Part shown: positions 28,353-38,010 of the stretch, piece after piece
How the letters are laid out: the number at the start of each line of letters is the position of its first letter
Numbering within the stretch: position 1 is the stretch's first letter
Assembly (NCBI RefSeq): GCF_003314995.1
Contig: NZ_QNRH01000009.1
Coordinates: 1-64,000, forward strand
DNA length: 64,000 nt
Source of the DNA: Pseudochrobactrum asaccharolyticum
GTDB lineage: Bacteria > Pseudomonadota > Alphaproteobacteria > Rhizobiales > Rhizobiaceae
Direction: 5' to 3'
The notes under the pieces: generated by a model
What the model saw: only the letters and a program-made list of their open reading frames with translations
Databases searched by the model: none
What the model was told of the DNA's origin: nothing
Made by a program: the position numbers and the translations under genes

Positions 28353-28769
28353 TTATGCAGGTCCAAGAAACAAATGCGTTTCGGTTTTGGCAACGCCTTC
28401 CATCGCACGCACCGTGGTTACCAGACGATGAAACTCGTTCATGTTGGGAACTTCGATCTCGGCGATCAGATCCCAGCTGCCATTGGTGATGTTCAGTGCG
28501 GCAAAGCCGGGGTTTTTGCGCAGGCTAGCAATGACGTTTTTAATGTTCCTGCCGGTCAGCTCAACCATCATAATCCCTCTGATCATATCCGTCGGACCAT
28601 GATCTTTAAGACGAACGGTGAAACCGGCAATCATACCCGAGGCAATCAGGCGCTCCATCCGGCTTTGTACGGTTCCGCGAGCGACGCCGAGAATACTGGC
28701 GAGGGTCGGAATAGAGGCGCGGGCATTGATACGCAATTCAGAAATGAGGCGCTGATCCAGATCGTCCAT
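28353..28769 (-). CDS. Lrp/AsnC family regulator
   Basis: 138 residues from MDDLDQRLISELRIN at 28769. It has an N-terminal helix-turn-helix (ASIPTLASILGVARGTVQSRMERL) and a RAM-type domain (GIMMVELTGRNIKNVIASLRKNPG, GSWDLIAEIE). It is divergent from the amino-acid importer that starts at 29023 and likely controls it. Confidence 0.88.
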   Translation of the reverse strand: MDDLDQRLISELRINARASIPTLASILGVARGTVQSRMERLIASGMIAGFTVRLKDHGPTDMIRGIMMVELTGRNIKNVIASLRKNPGFAALNITNGSWDLIAEIEVPNMNEFHRLVTTVRAMEGVAKTETHLFLGPA

Positions 28770-29022
28770 AATACCTGCTGACTGACTATTTAAACAATCT
28801 GCTGAGTATAAACGCAAAATAATGCGTTATTCTATACATAATTGACGTTTTCGCTGATCGCATGGTTCGATAGCGTGGTGCTAACAAGAAAACCGGATAA
28901 GTTTCTGACCTAAAAACGGCCAAGGGAATATCCGGATAAATTATCGAACTATCAGCAAAATTTATCAGGTCAGGGCAAGCCTGTTATCGCAACTTTGCCG
29001 GTTTTTAAAAAATGGGGAATTT

Positions 29023-29799
29023 ATGAAAACGTTTTTATCTTCTGTAATCGCTGCCGGCATCGGTGCATTTCTGGCTTTGACACCGGCTGCACAGGCTGAT
29101 GATCTGGATAAGATCAAGCAAAGCGGTGAACTGCGCGTTGCCATGAGCGGTGTGTTTGCGCCATTCAGCTTTGTTGATGACAAAAATGAAGTTGTCGGCT
29201 TCGACGTGGATATCAGCAACGAGCTTGCCAAGCGTCTTGGCGTTAAGCCGGTGATCATCACCACAGCTTTTGACGGTATTATTGCAGGTCTTCGCGCAGG
29301 CAAATTCGACACTGTTATCGGCAGCATGAGCATTACACCTGAGCGCGAAAAAGCCGTTGATTTTGCAGGCCCTTATTATCGCGGCGGACGCGGCGTATTT
29401 GTGGCTGAATCGTCACCGATTAAAACTCTCGAAGAGTTGCAGACCAAAACACTCGGTATCATTCTTGGTGAAACCAGTGACAAATGGGCGCGCGAAAAAG
29501 GCGGCTGGACAATCCGTACCTATAAAGGCATCCCGGAACTGCTGCTAGAACTGCGCGCCGGTCGTGTAGACGGTATTGCAACCGATGATATTCCTGTACT
29601 GATCGCGATCAAAAACGGTAATGAAAAGGTTCGCCAGCTCGATACGCCGGAACTGCAGGGCTCGGACAATGTTGGCATTGCGATCCGCAAAAACAATCCT
29701 GAGCTCAAAGCTGCTCTCGACAAAGCACTAGATGATATGAAAGCCGACGGCACCTACGAGAAAATCTCGATGAAATGGGTTGGCCGCGACATTCGCTAA
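29023..29799 (+). CDS. polar amino-acid ABC binding protein
   Basis: 258 residues of solute-binding family 3. The signal peptide (VIAAGIGAFLALTPAAQA) is followed by DDLDKIKQSGELRVAMSG and the family motifs FSFVDDKNEVVGFDVDISNELAKRLG and GSMSITPEREKAVDFAGPYY. It is first in the importer transcript and followed by a long stem-loop that may limit readthrough to the permeases. Confidence 0.92.
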   Translation: MKTFLSSVIAAGIGAFLALTPAAQADDLDKIKQSGELRVAMSGVFAPFSFVDDKNEVVGFDVDISNELAKRLGVKPVIITTAFDGIIAGLRAGKFDTVIGSMSITPEREKAVDFAGPYYRGGRGVFVAESSPIKTLEELQTKTLGIILGETSDKWAREKGGWTIRTYKGIPELLLELRAGRVDGIATDDIPVLIAIKNGNEKVRQLDTPELQGSDNVGIAIRKNNPELKAALDKALDDMKADGTYEKISMKWVGRDIR

Positions 29800-29812
29800 T
29801 CGCATAATTCAG

Positions 29813-29888
29813 GCCGGAGTTCTGTTTTGAAGCGTGTTGCATCCAATAGGTTCATTGAACTGCGACATGCTCTGACACTCCGGCTTTT
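29813..29888 (+). terminator. terminator/attenuator between binding protein and permeases
   Basis: gccggagt (29813-29820) pairs with actccggc (29877-29884) and is followed by TTTTGTTTTG. The loop is long (about 56 bases), so it is a plausible partial terminator that sets the binding-protein to permease ratio. Confidence 0.5.
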
Positions 29889-30004
29889 GTTTTGAAAATA
29901 TTGGATTTTTCAGATTTGCATCGCCGTTTCTGAAACAGATATTTCATGAATATAGCTATGCCGCACCATTTTAATGATGCGCGATTAAAGAGATTGGGGG
30001 ATCG

Positions 30005-30652
30005 ATGGATTTCTCTTTGATGGCGGAAGTGTTCCCGTTTTTCGTGAATGCCGCTATTGTTACTATTCATATTTCAGCATGGGCATTTCTCATCGGTATT
30101 ACCGTCGGTGCGATTGTAACCGCTGCCAAACTGTCCCGTTTCTGGCCGGTTCGTTATCTGGGCATTGCCTATGTCAGTGTGTTTCGCGGCACGCCTTGTC
30201 TGCTGCAATTATTCGTCTTGTATTTCGGCGGGCCACAGATCGGGTTGAACTTCGACCCGTTTGTTGCCGGTGCGATCGGCCTCGGGCTCAATATTGCGGC
30301 CTATATGGCTGAGGCCATGCGTGGTGCCATCCTGACTGTTGATGGCGGACAGGCAGAGGCAGCGCGCTCTATCGGTTTCAGCCGCGAACAGGCAATGTTC
30401 TATATTGTACTGCCACAGGCTGGTCGCCTGATGATCCGCTCTATTGGCGTTAACACGATTATGCTGGTTAAAGGCTCTGCCCTTGTTTCTGCCATTTCCG
30501 TGGTGGAGCTGACCTATACCGCACAGCGTTTTATTGGCTCGACCTATCGTCCTTTTGAAATTTTCGGTGTTGCTGCGGCAATCTACATGGTGCTGATTTA
30601 TGTTATTTCGCGCTTTGTCGATTACGCTGAAGCCCGCTTTGCGCTTAAATAA
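30005..30652 (+). CDS. amino-acid ABC permease 1
   Basis: 215 residues with about five helices, of the HisM/GlnP family. The motifs VSVFRGTPCLLQLFVLYFG and the coupling loop EAARSIGFSREQAMFYIVLPQAGR are typical. A GGGGGAT Shine-Dalgarno precedes the ATG. It pairs with the next permease. Confidence 0.92.
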   Translation: MDFSLMAEVFPFFVNAAIVTIHISAWAFLIGITVGAIVTAAKLSRFWPVRYLGIAYVSVFRGTPCLLQLFVLYFGGPQIGLNFDPFVAGAIGLGLNIAAYMAEAMRGAILTVDGGQAEAARSIGFSREQAMFYIVLPQAGRLMIRSIGVNTIMLVKGSALVSAISVVELTYTAQRFIGSTYRPFEIFGVAAAIYMVLIYVISRFVDYAEARFALK

Positions 30653-30663
30653 AGGGTGATCTC

Positions 30664-31320
30664 ATGGAACTCGATTTCTCCATCGTCCCGCCCTATACGG
30701 AATTATTGCTGACCGGATTTTACTGGACGCTGATAATTGCAGTATCGGCGGGGATTGTCAGCTTTATAGGCGGTATTCTTTTTGCTTTGCTGGTGCTTTA
30801 TGCGCCCGCAGTGATCCGCTATCCGCTGCGTTTCTTTATGTGGTTGTTCATGGGAACACCACTGCTGTTACAGCTGTTTTTGCTCTATTACGGGTTGTCG
30901 CAAGTCGGCATTAACATCCCCGCATTGTGGACAGGGATCATCGGATTGGGACTGCACTTCGCGGTTTATAATGCCGATATTTTCCGCACGTCTATTCTGA
31001 CAGTTGATGTCGGGCAGACGGAAGGTGCACGCTCTATCGGCTTTAGCAATGTGCAGACATTGCGCTATGTGATTGTGCCGCAAGCTGTGCGTAATGCCTT
31101 GCCGCAGGCGGGTAATAATCTGATTGCGCTGCTGAAAGACACGGCGATTGTTTCTGTTCTGGGCATTACCGAACTGGTGCATGCATCCCAGCAGGCGATC
31201 AGCGAAACCTACAGCCCATTTGAATTCTACATCACCGCAGCTGTGATGTTCTACATCCTTAATCTCATCCTCGAAGCCGGCCTGCATTGGATGGAAAAGA
31301 AAGTGGAGGCCTATCGATGA
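30664..31320 (+). CDS. amino-acid ABC permease 2
   Basis: 218 residues of the HisM/GlnP family, with [18 protein letters not shown] and the coupling loop [24 protein letters not shown]. It starts 11 bases after permease 1 (AAAGGGTGATCTC before the ATG), and its TGA overlaps the ATPase start as ATGA. Confidence 0.92.
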   Translation: MELDFSIVPPYTELLLTGFYWTLIIAVSAGIVSFIGGILFALLVLYAPAVIRYPLRFFMWLFMGTPLLLQLFLLYYGLSQVGINIPALWTGIIGLGLHFAVYNADIFRTSILTVDVGQTEGARSIGFSNVQTLRYVIVPQAVRNALPQAGNNLIALLKDTAIVSVLGITELVHASQQAISETYSPFEFYITAAVMFYILNLILEAGLHWMEKKVEAYR

Positions 31321-32081
31321 GCGATAGCAAACCAATGGTTGAAGTGCGCAATGTCCATAAGGCCTATGGCGCACTGGAAGTTCTCAAAGGTATTGATCTC
31401 TCGGTTGAGCGTGGCCAGATCATTGCGATTATCGGCCCCAGCGGCTCCGGTAAAAGCACATTGCTGCGCTCCATCAACCATCTTGAAACGGTGAATTCCG
31501 GCGAAATTTTGCTGGATGGCGTACAGGTCAACCAGCCGCTGAGCGGCCGCGCTTTTGAAAAACATATCAATTTCGTGCGTCAGCAGATGGGGATGGTGTT
31601 CCAGCACTTCAATCTATTTCCGCATCTCAATGTGATGGATAACATCACGCTCGGGCCGATCAAACTGAAAGGCAAATCCAAGCGTGACGCTCAGGAACTG
31701 GCAGTTTCCTTGCTTGAAAAAGTCGGCCTTGCCGACAAAGCAGAGATGTATCCGTCACGTTTGTCCGGCGGGCAGAAACAGCGCGTAGCCATCGCCCGTG
31801 CATTGGCGATGCAACCTAAAGTCATGCTGTTTGATGAAGCCACCTCGGCGCTCGATCCGGAATTGGTGGAAGAGGTAAACCTCGTGATGAAGCAACTGGC
31901 GCAAGAGCATATGACGATGCTCATTGTGACCCATGAAATGCGCTTTGCCAGCGAGGTCGCCGACAAAGTTCTGTTTATGGATAAGGGCGTTGTTGTGGAG
32001 CAGGGCAAGCCTGAGGATATTTTCACCAATCCGCAGAATGAGCGTACCAGAACATTCCTGAGAAAACATCTCAATCAATAA
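31317..32081 (+). CDS. amino-acid ABC importer ATPase
   Basis: 254 residues. Walker [11 protein letters not shown]-loop [16 protein letters not shown], signature [17 protein letters not shown], Walker [13 protein letters not shown] and the H-loop [12 protein letters not shown] show the GlnQ/HisP class. The start at 31317 overlaps the permease stop by four bases. Confidence 0.94.
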   Translation: MSDSKPMVEVRNVHKAYGALEVLKGIDLSVERGQIIAIIGPSGSGKSTLLRSINHLETVNSGEILLDGVQVNQPLSGRAFEKHINFVRQQMGMVFQHFNLFPHLNVMDNITLGPIKLKGKSKRDAQELAVSLLEKVGLADKAEMYPSRLSGGQKQRVAIARALAMQPKVMLFDEATSALDPELVEEVNLVMKQLAQEHMTMLIVTHEMRFASEVADKVLFMDKGVVVEQGKPEDIFTNPQNERTRTFLRKHLNQ

Positions 32082-32204
32082 GTGAAATCAGACCGGTCAC
32101 AGCATCTGAATTGAAGTTGCTGTGACCGCCCCCCTTAACGCATCTCCTGAGCAACCTGTTTTTGATGAAGAACGGGAACGGGAAACTATAGACTGAGAAA
32201 AACC

Positions 32205-33881
32205 GTGACATCATTCAATACAACTGAAGTTAATGCATGGCAGCCTGCAGAGCGCGTCCGACAATTGTCCTACCAAATGGTGCGATGGCCGAGTGAAACC
32301 GGAACTGCAGGCGAGGCTGAATTCGCTCCGAAACTGGTCGAACTGCTGCGTAAAATTCCTTATTTTCAGGCCAATCCCGATGATATTGCTGTGATTGACA
32401 GCCACGGTTCTCCGATGACGCAAAATGTCGTGGCGGTAGTGCGCGGCAAGGGGCGCAAAGCACTGGCCTTCGCCGGACATTATGATGTTGTTGAAACCGG
32501 TAATTACCGTGATCTCAAACATCTGGCATTTGAGCCGGATGCCTTGCTGGAAGCTTTGTTGGCTGACTTAACAAGCAGGCCGCTTGCGCCGAACGAAGCA
32601 AAAGCACTGAGCGATTTCCAGTCCGGTGATTTTATTCCAGGACGCGGCATGCTGGATATGAAAAGCGGTGTCGCAGCGGGTATTGCTGTGCTTGAACATT
32701 TCGCGACAAAGCAGGATCGCGAAGGCAATCTGCTGCTGTTTGTAACACCTGATGAGGAGCGCGGCTCGCGCGGTATGCGCAGCCTGCGTGATGCCTTGCC
32801 TGCTCTGATGCAGCGCTGGAATCTGGATATTGTTGCGGGCGTCAACCTCGACGCCACCAGTGATCAGGGTAACGGCTCTGAAGGCCGTGCAATTTATCGC
32901 GGGACAATTGGCAAGCAATTGCCGTTTGCCTTCGTAGTCGGCAAGCCATCCCATGCGGGTTATCCGTTTGAAGGCATCAGCGCGCATTTGATCGCCTCGG
33001 AAATTATGCGTGCGGTGGAAGCCAATGCCGACTTGAGTGACACAGAAGGTAATGAAGTGTCGCCTCCGCCAATCTGTCTGGAAGCACGCGATTTCCGTGG
33101 CGGCTATGAGGTAACGACACCTGAGCGCACCTGGATTGCGTTTAACTGGCTGGCACATTCGCGCTCACCGGACGCTTTGTTTCAGCACTTCCAGTCGATT
33201 GTCGGTGATGCACTGCATCGTGCAATTGGTCATTTCAACACGCATGCACAAACCTATGCCAAATTGCTGGGAACCGAACAATCGGCAAGTGATCATGAAG
33301 GCCGTGTGATGACAGTTGCCGAATTGCGCGCTGAGGTTGTCCGTATCGGCGGTGATGCGGCGCTCAAGCGGATCGAGGAACTGGAGCAGAAACTGTCAGT
33401 CCATGACAATCCGCTGCTTTTGACCCGCGAACTCGTTGACCGGATGGTTGTTGAGGCACGTATTACCGGCCCGACTGTGATTATTGGCTTTGGCAGTCTC
33501 GTTTATCCGCATGTGCATATGGGCAATGAAACTGCCTTAGAACGCGAATTCAGTGCGGCGCTGGATGCGGCACGCCTGACGATTGAGCAGAGATTTTCCA
33601 CGACGATCAAATATCGCGATACCTTTGCCGGTATCTCGGATATGAGCTTTTTCGGTTACAAACCGGATGCTGCGGATAGTCAGGTTGTCTCAGAGAACAC
33701 ACCGGCATTGCAGTTTATTGATCAGGTCTCATCCGATGCGCTGACCTATCCGGTCGTCAATATCGGCCCTTGGGGACGCGAATATCATCAGCGGCTGGAG
33801 CGTGTTTATGCGCCTTATGCTTTTGATACTCTGCCAAGATTTCTCAATGAAATCGTGAAGAACGTCTTCAAAACAACTTAA
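32205..33881 (+). CDS. M20 family peptidase, RocB-like
   Basis: 558 residues, the length of the RocB (arginine-utilisation) branch of M20 metallopeptidases. The metal and catalytic region includes FAGHYDVVETGNYRD (His-x-Asp), GRGMLDMKSG with the bridging Asp, and TPDEERGSRG with the catalytic Glu pair. PWGREYHQRLERVYAPYAF closes the C-terminus, with a late His ligand. It is cytoplasmic. It follows the amino-acid importer by 120 bases, so it probably cleaves an imported amide or small peptide. Confidence 0.85.
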   Translation: MTSFNTTEVNAWQPAERVRQLSYQMVRWPSETGTAGEAEFAPKLVELLRKIPYFQANPDDIAVIDSHGSPMTQNVVAVVRGKGRKALAFAGHYDVVETGNYRDLKHLAFEPDALLEALLADLTSRPLAPNEAKALSDFQSGDFIPGRGMLDMKSGVAAGIAVLEHFATKQDREGNLLLFVTPDEERGSRGMRSLRDALPALMQRWNLDIVAGVNLDATSDQGNGSEGRAIYRGTIGKQLPFAFVVGKPSHAGYPFEGISAHLIASEIMRAVEANADLSDTEGNEVSPPPICLEARDFRGGYEVTTPERTWIAFNWLAHSRSPDALFQHFQSIVGDALHRAIGHFNTHAQTYAKLLGTEQSASDHEGRVMTVAELRAEVVRIGGDAALKRIEELEQKLSVHDNPLLLTRELVDRMVVEARITGPTVIIGFGSLVYPHVHMGNETALEREFSAALDAARLTIEQRFSTTIKYRDTFAGISDMSFFGYKPDAADSQVVSENTPALQFIDQVSSDALTYPVVNIGPWGREYHQRLERVYAPYAFDTLPRFLNEIVKNVFKTT

Positions 33882-33891
33882 AATCCATGAA

Positions 33892-33936
33892 AATCTGAGT
33901 TGAAGTGCTTCATTTATATGAAGCACTTCAGATTTT
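33892..33936. terminator. bidirectional terminator between convergent genes
   Basis: tgaagtgcttcat (33901-33913) / atgaagcacttca (33918-33930) forms a 13-bp stem with a four-base loop. It is flanked by A-rich sequence on the left and gatttttc on the right, so it can end transcripts from both rocB-like and rraA-like genes. Confidence 0.85.
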
Positions 33937-34596
33937 TCATTTGTGACGGGATGTTTGCATATTGAACATTTGCTGAATGGTTTGTCCGCTGCGGATGCCA
34001 TGGAGCCACGCCTGTTCTTTGATAATATGCGCCTGAGCCGCCGCGAGAGTTTCTTCGGCGCGTTCCAAAGGTACGATCACAACACCATCATCATTGCCAA
34101 GCACAATATCTCCGGGACGAACAACTGCGCCTGCCATGGAAATTGCACCATCAATGATACCACCGAAACCATGATGAGGACCGCGGGGAACGACCGCTTT
34201 GCAAAACATATTGAATTGTAGCTGGCGCACTTCTTCGACATCACGGATGGCACCGAAAACAACTGCACCGCCCAGTTTGCGATGGGCTGCCTCTGCGGTC
34301 ATGATACCGCCCCATACGGCGGTATCGTCAACACCGCCCGCATCAACGACGATGATTTCTCCGGACAGTGCTTCACCGATCAATTCACAGATACTGCCGC
34401 AATCACCGGCCATTGCCGTGACGGTGCGTGCCTGCCCGCACAGTGTGATGCCGGTTGATACAGGCTTAATGACAGCGCTCATCGCTTGTGTCCGGTTCAG
34501 ACAGTCTGAAGCCACAGCGGGAGGGATCGCGCGCCATGCATCGAGTGCTACGTCGGAGAGTTTAGGAAACGGGGCGTTTAATTTTTGAAATGCCAT
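33937..34596 (-). CDS. RraA-like / HMG-aldolase-like protein
   Basis: 219 residues from MAFQKLNAPF at 34596. The RraA/MenG fold motifs GQARTVTAMAGDC, GEIIVVDAGGVDDTAVWGGIMTAEA, GAVVFGAIRDVEEV and PGDIVLGNDDGVVIVP are clear. The family includes RNase E inhibitors but also 4-hydroxy-4-methyl-2-oxoglutarate/oxaloacetate aldolases. Here, behind a hydroxyacid dehydrogenase in a transport operon, an aldolase or decarboxylase role is more likely. Confidence 0.85.
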   Translation of the reverse strand: MAFQKLNAPFPKLSDVALDAWRAIPPAVASDCLNRTQAMSAVIKPVSTGITLCGQARTVTAMAGDCGSICELIGEALSGEIIVVDAGGVDDTAVWGGIMTAEAAHRKLGGAVVFGAIRDVEEVRQLQFNMFCKAVVPRGPHHGFGGIIDGAISMAGAVVRPGDIVLGNDDGVVIVPLERAEETLAAAQAHIIKEQAWLHGIRSGQTIQQMFNMQTSRHK

Positions 34597-34624
34597 TGTG
34601 GCATACTCCTTCACGCACTGGATT

Positions 34625-35647
34625 TCAGTGGCTGTGCTGTTCCCAGCCGGGATTCACATTGTTACGAATTTTGTTGCGCAGGAGAAAATCCAGCATGATT
34701 TCAGCGGAGAATGTGCGCATATCCACATATCCGGCTTCAGAATAAAAAGCAGCATGAGGGGAGACGATGAACCTACCTGCAAGCCAGTCCTCTTCATTGC
34801 GCCATGCTTCGAGCAGAGCCGGCGCAGGGGACGGTGGTTCCACCGGCAGAACATCCAGTCCGGCTGCGGCGAGTTTTCCGCTCTGTAAGGCACGATAAAG
34901 CGCGTCAATATCCACCAGACCGCCACGCGCAATATTGATGAGAATACTATTGTCGCGGAGCTGTGCCAGCAGATCGTCATTGATCATTGTGCGGGTCTCA
35001 GCCGACAGCGGCACATGCAGGCTCACAATGTCTGAGGCTGCAAGCAGTTCTTCGAGAGTTTGTTTGCGCTCAAAGCCAATGCCCAGCTCGTGCCCTTCCG
35101 GCAGATAGGGGTCGTAATAGGCAATTTTCATATCAAATGCTGCGGCACGTCGTGCAACGGCAGTACCGATACGGCCAAGTCCGATAGCACCGAATGTCAG
35201 GCCGCGAAGACGACGGACAACAGGTGCACCTTCCGCCACGAAACCTGTAACCGGATCGGCTTTGAGGCGTTTTTCATAAGTGCCAAGGCCGCGTGTCAGA
35301 TAGAGCAACATGGCAATGGCATGATCCGCCACTTCTGTCGTGCCGTAGTTTGGTACATTCGACACGGCAATTCCGGCTTTGCGACAGGCATCGACATCCA
35401 CATTATCGAAACCGACACCAACGCGGACAATAAGTTTGCAATTATCCAGCAGGGCAACCGTTTGTGGGGCAATGCGCATGCGATGCCAGACCAGAATACC
35501 GTCACATTCCCGCCAATGCTGTTCAGGAATAGCGGAAGGGTCAGTCTCGTCATAAATCAAATATTCAAACTGGTCACCGGAGATGGCGCTTTCAATCGCC
35601 AGATCCCGCAAATGTGCATCCGGCACCAGAATTTTGTAAGTCCGCAT
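34625..35647 (-). CDS. D-2-hydroxyacid dehydrogenase (CtBP-like)
   Basis: 340 residues. The substrate domain is split around the NAD domain (about 105-290) with the nucleotide motif GLGRIGTAVARR. The catalytic residues are Arg in NIARGGLVD, Glu in LDVLPVEPP and His in SPHAAFYSE. NVPNYGTTEVADHAIAMLLYLTRG is characteristic of the CtBP-like branch. It interconverts a 2-oxo acid and a D-2-hydroxy acid. It sits between the importer ATPase (20-base gap) and the RraA-like gene. Confidence 0.9.
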   Translation of the reverse strand: MRTYKILVPDAHLRDLAIESAISGDQFEYLIYDETDPSAIPEQHWRECDGILVWHRMRIAPQTVALLDNCKLIVRVGVGFDNVDVDACRKAGIAVSNVPNYGTTEVADHAIAMLLYLTRGLGTYEKRLKADPVTGFVAEGAPVVRRLRGLTFGAIGLGRIGTAVARRAAAFDMKIAYYDPYLPEGHELGIGFERKQTLEELLAASDIVSLHVPLSAETRTMINDDLLAQLRDNSILINIARGGLVDIDALYRALQSGKLAAAGLDVLPVEPPSPAPALLEAWRNEEDWLAGRFIVSPHAAFYSEAGYVDMRTFSAEIMLDFLLRNKIRNNVNPGWEQHSH

Positions 35648-35667
35648 AAATTCCTCCCGAGAATATA

Positions 35668-36417
35668 TCAGAGCACTTTGGATAAGAATGATTTGAGGCG
35701 CGGGTCATTCGGGCTGCCGAAAAAGCTTTCAGGCTCACCATGCTCAACCATGACACCGCCATCGGTGAAGAAAACCTGATCGGCGACTTCCTGCGCAAAA
35801 CGCATTTCATGCGTGACCAGCACGCAGGTCATGCCTTCTCCGGCAAGATCACGGATAACATTCAGTACTTCCTGCACCATTTCCGGATCGAGCGCAGCGG
35901 TCACTTCGTCGAAGAGAATGATTTCCGGTTGCATTGCCAGCGCACGCGCAATAGCCACACGCTGTTGCTGCCCGCCGGATAACTCTCCGGGATAGGCATT
36001 TTCTTTGCCGGATAATTGCACTTTCGCGAGCAGTTTGATCGCACGCTCACGCACTTCCTGTACATTGTGTTTCAGCACCTGAACGGGTGCCATCATAATA
36101 TTCTGCAGCACAGTTTTATGCGGAAACAGGTTATATTGCTGAAAGACCATCGAAACTTTATGGCGTAGCGGCACCAGCTGCTTTTCTGAGCGCAACTGTT
36201 CAACCTGAAAGTCGCTCACACGAATACTGCCGCGGTCAATCGGAACAAGGCCGTTCAGGCACCGCAGTAAAGTGGATTTTCCGGAACCGGAAGGGCCAAT
36301 GATACAGGCCACCTCTCCCTGCCGGATATTCATGGAAATACCTTTCAGGACGGCAACGGAGCCATAGTTCTTGTAGATATCAGCGACTTCGATAATAGGT
36401 GGGAATGATGTGGTCAT
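35668..36417 (-). CDS. amino-acid ABC importer ATPase
   Basis: 249 residues of the GlnQ/HisP class: Walker [62 protein letters not shown] and THEMRFAQEVAD. The start at 36417 is one base from the upstream permease stop, indicating translational coupling. Confidence 0.94.
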   Translation of the reverse strand: MTTSFPPIIEVADIYKNYGSVAVLKGISMNIRQGEVACIIGPSGSGKSTLLRCLNGLVPIDRGSIRVSDFQVEQLRSEKQLVPLRHKVSMVFQQYNLFPHKTVLQNIMMAPVQVLKHNVQEVRERAIKLLAKVQLSGKENAYPGELSGGQQQRVAIARALAMQPEIILFDEVTAALDPEMVQEVLNVIRDLAGEGMTCVLVTHEMRFAQEVADQVFFTDGGVMVEHGEPESFFGSPNDPRLKSFLSKVL

Positions 36418-36418
36418 G

Positions 36419-37219
36419 TCATTTGCCTTTAATCAGGCGGCGCTCAAGGGCACGCGTCCAGGTCGCCAACGGATAGGCGAAAAGAAAAAACAGCAGGAGA
36501 ATGTAGAGATAAATTGCCGTCGCATATTCATCACCATCGCTGGCTATGACTGTTTTGCCTATGGAGAGAACATCTGAAGTACCGGTAACGACCACAAGGC
36601 TGGTGCCGATAAACAACATTGCATAGGTGGTCATCAGATTGGGCATCATCATCGGCAAGGCTTGAGGCAAAATGATTGAGCGCAAAATCTGGCTACGACG
36701 ATAACCGAGTGCCCGTGCAGATTCCCACTGCCCGTCGGGTACAGCGCGAATACCGTTGCGGAAACCTTCCGCAATATAGGCGGTCACCGGTAAGGACAGA
36801 CCAATAACAGCTTTAAGAAACGGCGACACAAAGATACTGGTGCCCAAAATAGTCATGCGGAATGGCAGCAAATAGAGCATGGCATAGAGCACAACCAGCC
36901 ATGGCGACGAGCGCAGCAGGTTCATAATCAGGACTGCTGTGGTGCGGATCATTTTATTCGGCGATACCATGGCACCGCCGAGGAAAAATCCGGCGACCAG
37001 TGCAATCATCATTGAGCATATGCTGATGATAATATTCGCTGAGAAACCGCCGCCAAAACCTGAGAAATCCGAGCTGCCAGTGAGCAGTTGCGATGACCGG
37101 TCGGTCAGGACTTTGAGAGCCGCAGCACTGTTTTGCCCGTAGGTGATAAAGAGAATGGCCAGCAAAGCGGCGATGACGCCAAAGAAGCCGAGAACAGCTG
37201 AGGTTGTATCTCTGTTCAT
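36419..37219 (-). CDS. amino-acid ABC permease 2
   Basis: 266 residues from MNRDTTSAVLGFFGVI at 37219, whose ATG overlaps the TGA of the preceding permease (ATGA). The coupling loop ESARALGYRRSQILRSIILPQALP and MNLLRSSPWLVVLYAMLYLLPF mark the HisM family. It has a longer periplasmic segment after helix 1 than permease 1. Confidence 0.9.
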   Translation of the reverse strand: MNRDTTSAVLGFFGVIAALLAILFITYGQNSAAALKVLTDRSSQLLTGSSDFSGFGGGFSANIIISICSMMIALVAGFFLGGAMVSPNKMIRTTAVLIMNLLRSSPWLVVLYAMLYLLPFRMTILGTSIFVSPFLKAVIGLSLPVTAYIAEGFRNGIRAVPDGQWESARALGYRRSQILRSIILPQALPMMMPNLMTTYAMLFIGTSLVVVTGTSDVLSIGKTVIASDGDEYATAIYLYILLLFFLFAYPLATWTRALERRLIKGK

Positions 37220-37941
37220 TGCATTGCTCCTGCGCCAAATCCCGGAATTGCGAAAGCTTTTGCGATTTGTTTCGCGAGCAGAACAACCAGTGTGGTAATG
37301 ATCAGATAGATCAGCCACAGCACGATCATCACTTCGAGATTGAGAAATGTTTCCAGCGTAATTTGCGTGGCAAAAAACATAATGTCGGTCACGGCGACAA
37401 GGGCAGCCTGCGCTGATGTTTTAATCAGGCTGACCACGTTGCTGGTCATGTTCGGGATGGTCATACGCAGAGCGATCGGCAGTTCAATAAAGCGGAAAAT
37501 CTGCAAGCGGCTGTAGCCCATGCTTTTTCCGCCTTCGACCGTTTGTTTTGGTACGGAATTAATACCGGAACGGATGATCTCAATGGCGATTGCACCATTA
37601 TACAAAGCCAGCGAAATGACGACGCAGGCAAAACCGGAAAGCAGTGGTATGCGCTCTCCTGTTGCCGCATCCGTATAGGTCAAACCTAAATCAGACAGCA
37701 TGAAATACAGAAAAAACAACTGCACCAGTGGTGGCGTGTTTCTGAACAGATCAATCATAATAATCGTCAAAGATTTGGCGACAGGGATGTTGAAATGGAT
37801 GATGGCCGCACCGGCAATGCCGATTATCAGCATCAAAATTGTGCCGACACCAGTGATGGCGAGGGTCGTTTTCAAGCCTTCCAGTAACCAGCTCTGATAG
37901 AGCGGGTCTGCAAGCCATTCAAAATCGAGACCGAATATCAT
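37216..37941 (-). CDS. amino-acid ABC permease 1
   Basis: 241 residues of the HisM family, with DLFRNTPPLVQLFFLYFMLSDLG and the coupling loop EGGKSMGYSRLQIFRFIELPIALR. It follows the binding protein by 69 bases. Confidence 0.91.
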   Translation of the reverse strand: MIFGLDFEWLADPLYQSWLLEGLKTTLAITGVGTILMLIIGIAGAAIIHFNIPVAKSLTIIMIDLFRNTPPLVQLFFLYFMLSDLGLTYTDAATGERIPLLSGFACVVISLALYNGAIAIEIIRSGINSVPKQTVEGGKSMGYSRLQIFRFIELPIALRMTIPNMTSNVVSLIKTSAQAALVAVTDIMFFATQITLETFLNLEVMIVLWLIYLIITTLVVLLAKQIAKAFAIPGFGAGAMQ

Positions 37942-38010
37942 GATTTAGTTCCGGTAATGCGCCGGTTATCGCCTTGAGCAATCGTTGCGGATAACCGGCA
38001 TTGCTGAGTT